A DNA stretch of 8,820 nt from Candidatus Desantisbacteria bacterium CG2_30_40_21 (GTDB taxonomy: Bacteria > UBA9089 > CG2-30-40-21), in contig MNYI01000171.1 in NCBI GenBank assembly GCA_001873945.1, positions 1 through 8,820 on the forward strand. The letters run 5' to 3'. The notes under the pieces are model-generated. The model had not been told where the DNA came from and ran no database searches. It was given only the letters and a program-made list of their open reading frames with translations. Shown here in pieces: positions 5,299 through 8,820 of the stretch; position 1 is the first letter of the stretch, and every line of letters begins with the position of its first letter. Position numbers and translations under genes: made by a program.

Positions 5299-7218
5299 TC
5301 AAGCCACTCTTCCCTCTGGCAAACAGAAGGTAAATTTACTCCCCTTACCCAATTCACTTTCAACGCTGATAGAGCCGTTATGTTTATCAATAATGCTCTT
5401 AACAATTGATAATCCAAAACCTGTGCCTGATGCAAATTTTTGTCCTGAGCTTGCTCGGAAGAATTTATCAAACACCTTTTCCAATTCCGCTGTAGGGATA
5501 CCTATCCCTGTATCACAAATACTTACCCTGATATTTTCGTTTTCAAGTCCTCCTGCTTCTATGGTTACACAGCCATTTTCTGGGGTATACTTAATGGCAT
5601 TACCTATTAAATTATCTAATACCTGTTGCAAGCGATCTTTGTCTGCTCTTATTTGAAGCAATTCATCCTGAATATTTAATTGTAAGGCAATATTCTTTCC
5701 TCGAGATATTTCGTTAAATCCTTTAATTACGGAAACAATCAATTCCTTAAGATCAAATTCTGTATATTTCATCTCAAACTTTCCTGATTCTATTCTGGTC
5801 ACATCAAGAAAATCTGTAATCAAATTCAGCAACTTGTCCGAACTCTCATCAATTGTATTCAAAAACTCTTGTTGTGTTTTGCTGATAGTCCCTGCATCTC
5901 CATCCAGCATCAAGGCTGTATATCCCTTAATCACAGTGAGTGGGGTACGAAAATCATGAGCTACCATGGACATTAAGTCTGATTTTAATTGATCAAGCTC
6001 TTTTAATCTTCTGGTAAGTTCAGCAATAGCCTCTACCTGTTCTATCATATCCTCTTTTTTTCTGGTAACCTTGAAAAACTCAAGTATCTTTTCGGTTAAT
6101 TTTTGTTCAACTAAAAATATCTTCCAGAAAATAATACTTATAGCAACTAAGAGTATTACTAAGACAAGAGGGATAAAAGGAACATGCAGATGAAGGTGAT
6201 AAAAGGCTGAAAAGCAGACAATGGCAATGTTTGCCAGCAGTAATCCTATAACTATTATCCCATGCCTGATTTTTAGCCCCTGAATAAGTATCGCTGTGCC
6301 TAAAGATAACAAAAGGATTAAGAGGATAATGCTGAGTTTATTTAATGGGATAATATAATTTCCTTTTAATATGGTTTGAATAATATCAGCATGAATCTCT
6401 ATTCCATTGGCAAGGGGAATGCCTTTTGAAAATGGTGTTAATCGGATATCCCCCATACATTTAGCTGTGGCTCCAACCAGAACAATTTTTCCCTTAAAAA
6501 AATCAGCTGGGAATTTACCAGATAATACTCGCCAGTAGGATATTTGTTCATAGCTTGAACCAGTAAAGTTTATATACATGGGCCGCTTTGGTAGTCTTAA
6601 ATTTCCACAAGCAATTGAGTCTTCAAGCTCATCTATCTTTTTAACCCTCAAATAGTTACGGACTATTTCCAGACCAAAGGCATAAAACCTCTCCCCTTTA
6701 ATCTCCCGAGCTAATTTAATCCGTCGCTGAACACCATCTGTGGGCGACTCTAACTCGCCATGTCCCAGCCCTGCGGCTGCTTGTGCCAGGCAAGGGAATG
6801 GTTTAATCCATTTGAGTTTCCCTTCAATAAAGTTGCAAGCAGTCAGATAAATAATGTTGCTTGATGCTTTCGTGGCTTGAACCAGCTTTTTATCGCCATC
6901 AGGGTCCTGCCATTCCGGTTCAGCCAGAAGCACATCAAATGCAATTGTTCTGGCACCTGCTCGAGATAATTTATCAATCAACTCAGCATGGCATCTTCTA
7001 CTCCATGGCCACCTTCCAAGATCTTTCAGGCTCTGCTCGTCAATGGCAACAATAACTATATTTTTGTCTGAAACCATCTTCCCTCGAAGTTGGAATTTCA
7101 GATCATACACTACCCATTCTAACCTATCTAACAAGCCGCTGCCATATAGACTTGAGACAAGGATACCAACCACAAGACTGATTAATAACCATGGATATTT
7201 TTGCTTTTTAGTTTTCAT
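5299..7218 (-). CDS. CHASE2-domain sensor histidine kinase
   Basis: This 639-residue membrane sensor kinase autophosphorylates on histidine and passes phosphate to a receiver. Domain order: transmembrane helix about 9-27; extracytoplasmic CHASE2 sensor about 30-285 (IVIVAIDEQSLKDLGRWPW, FDVLLAEP, GKIVLVGATA); three transmembrane helices about 293-315, 320-340 and 347-369; a coiled linker 371-412; HisKA with H421 in HDFRTPLTVIKGY; and HATPase_c with N536/N540, the G1 box DTGIGIP (569-575), the F-box near 583-587 and the G2 box GTGFGL (598-603). All catalytic motifs are intact. I start at ATG 7218 (MKTKKQKYPW), which has GGGGAG 4 nt upstream. An earlier ATG at 7281 lies in a repeat array and adds 21 residues unlike a signal sequence. 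There is no attached receiver or HAMP. The likely partner is the receiver at 8425-8793 in the same cluster. The ligand is unknown. Confidence 0.95.
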   Translation of the reverse strand: MKTKKQKYPWLLISLVVGILVSSLYGSGLLDRLEWVVYDLKFQLRGKMVSDKNIVIVAIDEQSLKDLGRWPWSRRCHAELIDKLSRAGARTIAFDVLLAEPEWQDPDGDKKLVQATKASSNIIYLTACNFIEGKLKWIKPFPCLAQAAAGLGHGELESPTDGVQRRIKLAREIKGERFYAFGLEIVRNYLRVKKIDELEDSIACGNLRLPKRPMYINFTGSSYEQISYWRVLSGKFPADFFKGKIVLVGATAKCMGDIRLTPFSKGIPLANGIEIHADIIQTILKGNYIIPLNKLSIILLILLLSLGTAILIQGLKIRHGIIVIGLLLANIAIVCFSAFYHLHLHVPFIPLVLVILLVAISIIFWKIFLVEQKLTEKILEFFKVTRKKEDMIEQVEAIAELTRRLKELDQLKSDLMSMVAHDFRTPLTVIKGYTALMLDGDAGTISKTQQEFLNTIDESSDKLLNLITDFLDVTRIESGKFEMKYTEFDLKELIVSVIKGFNEISRGKNIALQLNIQDELLQIRADKDRLQQVLDNLIGNAIKYTPENGCVTIEAGGLENENIRVSICDTGIGIPTAELEKVFDKFFRASSGQKFASGTGFGLSIVKSIIDKHNGSISVESELGKGSKFTFCLPEGRVA

Positions 7219-7252
7219 TGTTCTCCCCACCAGTCTCCTTGAGTTAACTATT

Positions 7253-7301
7253 GTTGATGAGTTGAAGGAACACAAATTCATAAACCCATAAACTCATCAA
7301 C
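7253..7301 (-). promoter_or_regulatory. Stem-loop between the HD-GYP and kinase genes
   Basis: In the transcript GTTGATGAGTT (7301-7291) is perfectly complementary to AACTCATCAAC (7263-7253): an 11-bp stem with a 27-nt loop. The identical 11-mer at 7317-7307 can compete for the same partner, so two mutually exclusive stems are possible. No T-run follows, so it is not a standard terminator. It ends 25 bp before the kinase Shine-Dalgarno. A regulatory role is inferred. Confidence 0.4.
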
Positions 7302-7317
7302 TTATCAACTCATCAAC
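7270..7317. repeat. Degenerate 8-bp tandem array
   Basis: Read on the minus strand from 7317, six consecutive octamers follow one pattern: GTTGATGA, GTTGATAA, GTTGATGA, GTTTATGG, GTTTATGA, ATTTGTGT. Divergence rises toward the kinase side. The array starts inside the final bases of the HD-GYP gene and supplies its tandem in-frame stops (TGA TGA at 7315-7310). It looks like an expanding or decaying minisatellite. Confidence 0.65.
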
Positions 7318-8422
7318 CTTTCCCTTTGAGTTTCAAAAACACCTTGACAATCGCAGGATCATGTTGTTGCCCGGCATTAGATTTAAGTTCCATGCAGGCA
7401 TCACTATTGCTCATCCCTTTTCGATAAGCACGGTCAGAGGTCATAGCATCATAGGCATCAGCCACAGCAATAATTCTGGCAACAAGAGGAATATCTTCAC
7501 CTATAAGGTGTTCTGGATAGCCTTTGCCATCATATCGTTCATGATGATACTTTACCCCGTCTATGATAGCGTGTATATCTTTGAATCTAATATCAACAGG
7601 AGTCATTATCGCTTGAGATTCTTCCATAGGTTGAAGGATATGAACCCCTTTCATGGGATGCTGTTTTATCTCTTCCCAATCTTCATAATCCAGCTTCCCT
7701 TTTTTATGAAGGATGGTTTCCGGAATACCAATCTTACCTACATCATGCAACACCGCAGCTAATTTAAGAATAGTTTTTTCTTCCTCTGGCAATCCAAGTG
7801 TTTCGGCTATTTCTAAGGAGTATTGTGTAACCCGCTTTGAGTGTCCGTGTGTATAAGAATCCTTTTCATCAATAGCAAACGAAAGTGATTCAATGGCTGA
7901 AAAAAACAGTTGTTGGAGACTGAGATATAGCCTTGCATTTTCAATGATAAAAGAAACAATAAAGCCAAGTGTCTCTATCAATTTCAGTTCTGTAGAATAA
8001 AATGAATCCCCATCCATCTTATTGCATAGATAGATAACACCAATTTGTGTATCTTTAGCCTTTAGAGGAACGACCATGATAAAGGAATCCATCTCAGAGC
8101 CGATAATTGATCTGGCACTTTGGATTGCCTGATTAATCAAGCCTTTTTCACAACTATATTCAATGAGTTTTTGTGGTATTTTATCTACTGGATTTGATGC
8201 CTTTAATTCCAATTTGCCATTTAATTCATCAATCAGGAAAATCCCACCCCATTTAACCTTAGAAGTAGTTACAGCTTCATCTACGACCTTATCAAAGACC
8301 TTTGTTAGATCAAGCATACCCCCTATCTTTGAGATAAGGTCATAGATAAGGGTCAGCTCCTCGTATGTTTCGAGAAGTTTCTGGGTCATCAAAGAAAGTT
8401 CGCCATTCGTTGTGTTATCCAT
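7313..8422 (-). CDS. GAF / HD-GYP protein, probable cyclic di-GMP phosphodiesterase
   Basis: This 369-residue cytoplasmic protein has no membrane segment. Residues 18-165 form a short helix plus a GAF-type sensor domain (VFDKVVDEAVTTSKVKWGGI, CEKGLINQAIQSARSIIG, IMVVPLKAKDTQIGVIYLCNK). Residues 170-369 form an HD-GYP domain. Metal ligands and signatures are complete: H192/H194 region (YTHGHSKRV), H226-D227 in LHDVGKIGIP, the HHERYDGKGYP motif at 293-303, and DAYDAMTSDRAYR at 322-334. HD-GYP enzymes with these motifs hydrolyse c-di-GMP, often fully to GMP. The gene starts 2 bp after the stop of the receiver gene upstream, with AGGTGA 6 nt before ATG. The kinase gene follows after 94 bp. The natural reading is a receiver and phosphodiesterase controlled by the nearby kinase. 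The GAF ligand cannot be told from sequence. Confidence 0.94.
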   Translation of the reverse strand: MDNTTNGELSLMTQKLLETYEELTLIYDLISKIGGMLDLTKVFDKVVDEAVTTSKVKWGGIFLIDELNGKLELKASNPVDKIPQKLIEYSCEKGLINQAIQSARSIIGSEMDSFIMVVPLKAKDTQIGVIYLCNKMDGDSFYSTELKLIETLGFIVSFIIENARLYLSLQQLFFSAIESLSFAIDEKDSYTHGHSKRVTQYSLEIAETLGLPEEEKTILKLAAVLHDVGKIGIPETILHKKGKLDYEDWEEIKQHPMKGVHILQPMEESQAIMTPVDIRFKDIHAIIDGVKYHHERYDGKGYPEHLIGEDIPLVARIIAVADAYDAMTSDRAYRKGMSNSDACMELKSNAGQQHDPAIVKVFLKLKGKG

Positions 8423-8424
8423 AA

Positions 8425-8793
8425 TTATTCACCTGCCATCTGTTGGACTATTTCCAAAAGCCTGCTCGGTGCAAAGGGTTTATTTACAAATACATCTGCC
8501 CCAATTTGTTTAGCCTCTTCTTTTTGTTCATCTTCACCCCTGGCAGTAAGGATTATTGTCGGAATATCCTTATATCCGGACAAACCCTTTAGTTGGCGGA
8601 TAAGTTCAATACCGGTCATTATCGGCATATTAATATCAGTGATAATCAAGTCTGGTTTATCCTCCAATATCTTGCTTAAGGCATCCTGACCATTAAAAGC
8701 ACAAACAACCTCAAGTCCAGCCGCCTTTAGCTTAAATTCGATCATCCTGACAATAGCAATATCATCATCAACTGCAAGAATCTTTTTGGGCAT
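8425..8793 (-). CDS. Single-domain response regulator (CheY/PatA-like receiver)
   Basis: This 122-residue protein is a stand-alone receiver: D9/D10 acidic pocket (ILAVDDD), phosphoacceptor D53 (LIITDINMPIMTGIEL), T83 switch (ILTARGE) and K105-P106 (VFVNKPF). There is no DNA-binding or enzymatic output, so it must signal by contact, most likely with the HD-GYP protein or others. A strong AGGAGG lies 5 nt before ATG at 8793-8791. It is the first gene of the signalling cluster visible here, and its promoter is likely beyond the right edge: only 27 bp remain upstream. Its stop is 2 bp from the HD-GYP start, so the two are co-translated. It is only distantly like the receiver at 1823-2203, and the two probably serve different pathways. 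Confidence 0.93.
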   Translation of the reverse strand: MPKKILAVDDDIAIVRMIEFKLKAAGLEVVCAFNGQDALSKILEDKPDLIITDINMPIMTGIELIRQLKGLSGYKDIPTIILTARGEDEQKEEAKQIGADVFVNKPFAPSRLLEIVQQMAGE

Positions 8794-8820
8794 AATATCC
8801 TCCTGATATTTTAGGTGTTT

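Noticed and set aside
5289..5471. A 60-residue minus-strand frame within the 3' end of the kinase gene
   Set aside because: It lies in another frame of the conserved HATPase_c coding region and shows no independent motif.
7219..7281. Upstream ATG at 7281 giving the kinase 21 extra N-terminal residues
   Set aside because: That ATG is created by the octamer array and has no ribosome binding site. ATG 7218 has GGGGAG 4 nt upstream and is followed directly by the first membrane helix.
7270..7317. Repeats as a small CRISPR array
   Set aside because: Units are only 8 bp, contiguous and degenerate, with no spacers and no cas genes nearby.

Overview
This is a compact, moderately AT-rich bacterial window in which every gene I can support lies on the minus strand, so transcription runs from position 8820 toward 1. 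The genes are cysS, two single-domain response regulators, a CHASE2 sensor kinase, a GAF/HD-GYP protein, a DUF2723 membrane glycosyltransferase-like protein with TPRs, hicBA and a small YefM-like antitoxin. With frequent TTG/GTG starts and small palindromic elements, this fits a free-living, environmentally sensing Gram-negative-type bacterium, possibly an uncultured candidate-phylum lineage. The sequence alone does not fix the taxon.

Layout in transcription order: (1) 8793-5299 is a signalling operon with a CheY-like receiver, a GAF/HD-GYP c-di-GMP phosphodiesterase and a CHASE2 histidine kinase. The last two genes are separated by a degenerate 8-bp tandem array. (2) A well-formed promoter at 5249-5277 (TTGACA, 17-bp spacer, extended -10 TGG-TATGAT) drives a 758-residue DUF2723 protein. 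It has an unusual N-terminal helix-turn-helix-like segment and C-terminal TPRs, and is followed closely by hicB and hicA. (3) A 160-bp palindromic element (copy 2, 2273-2433) separates that operon from the next. (4) A second receiver gene overlaps cysS by 4 bp, and cysS overlaps a small antitoxin-like ORF by 10 bp. (5) A second, nearly identical palindromic element (copy 1, 56-215) is inserted inside that antitoxin ORF.

The strongest observation is at the left end. Removing copy 1 together with one copy of the TA target duplication restores an uninterrupted 52-codon antitoxin. Its stop codon then overlaps the ATG of a following gene by an ATGA junction, the usual antitoxin-toxin arrangement. 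The window therefore seems to record a recent MITE insertion that truncated an antitoxin and uncoupled its presumed toxin, which runs off the left edge. The other points worth following are the HTH/DUF2723 fusion, the receiver-cysS translational overlap and the octamer array with alternative hairpins.
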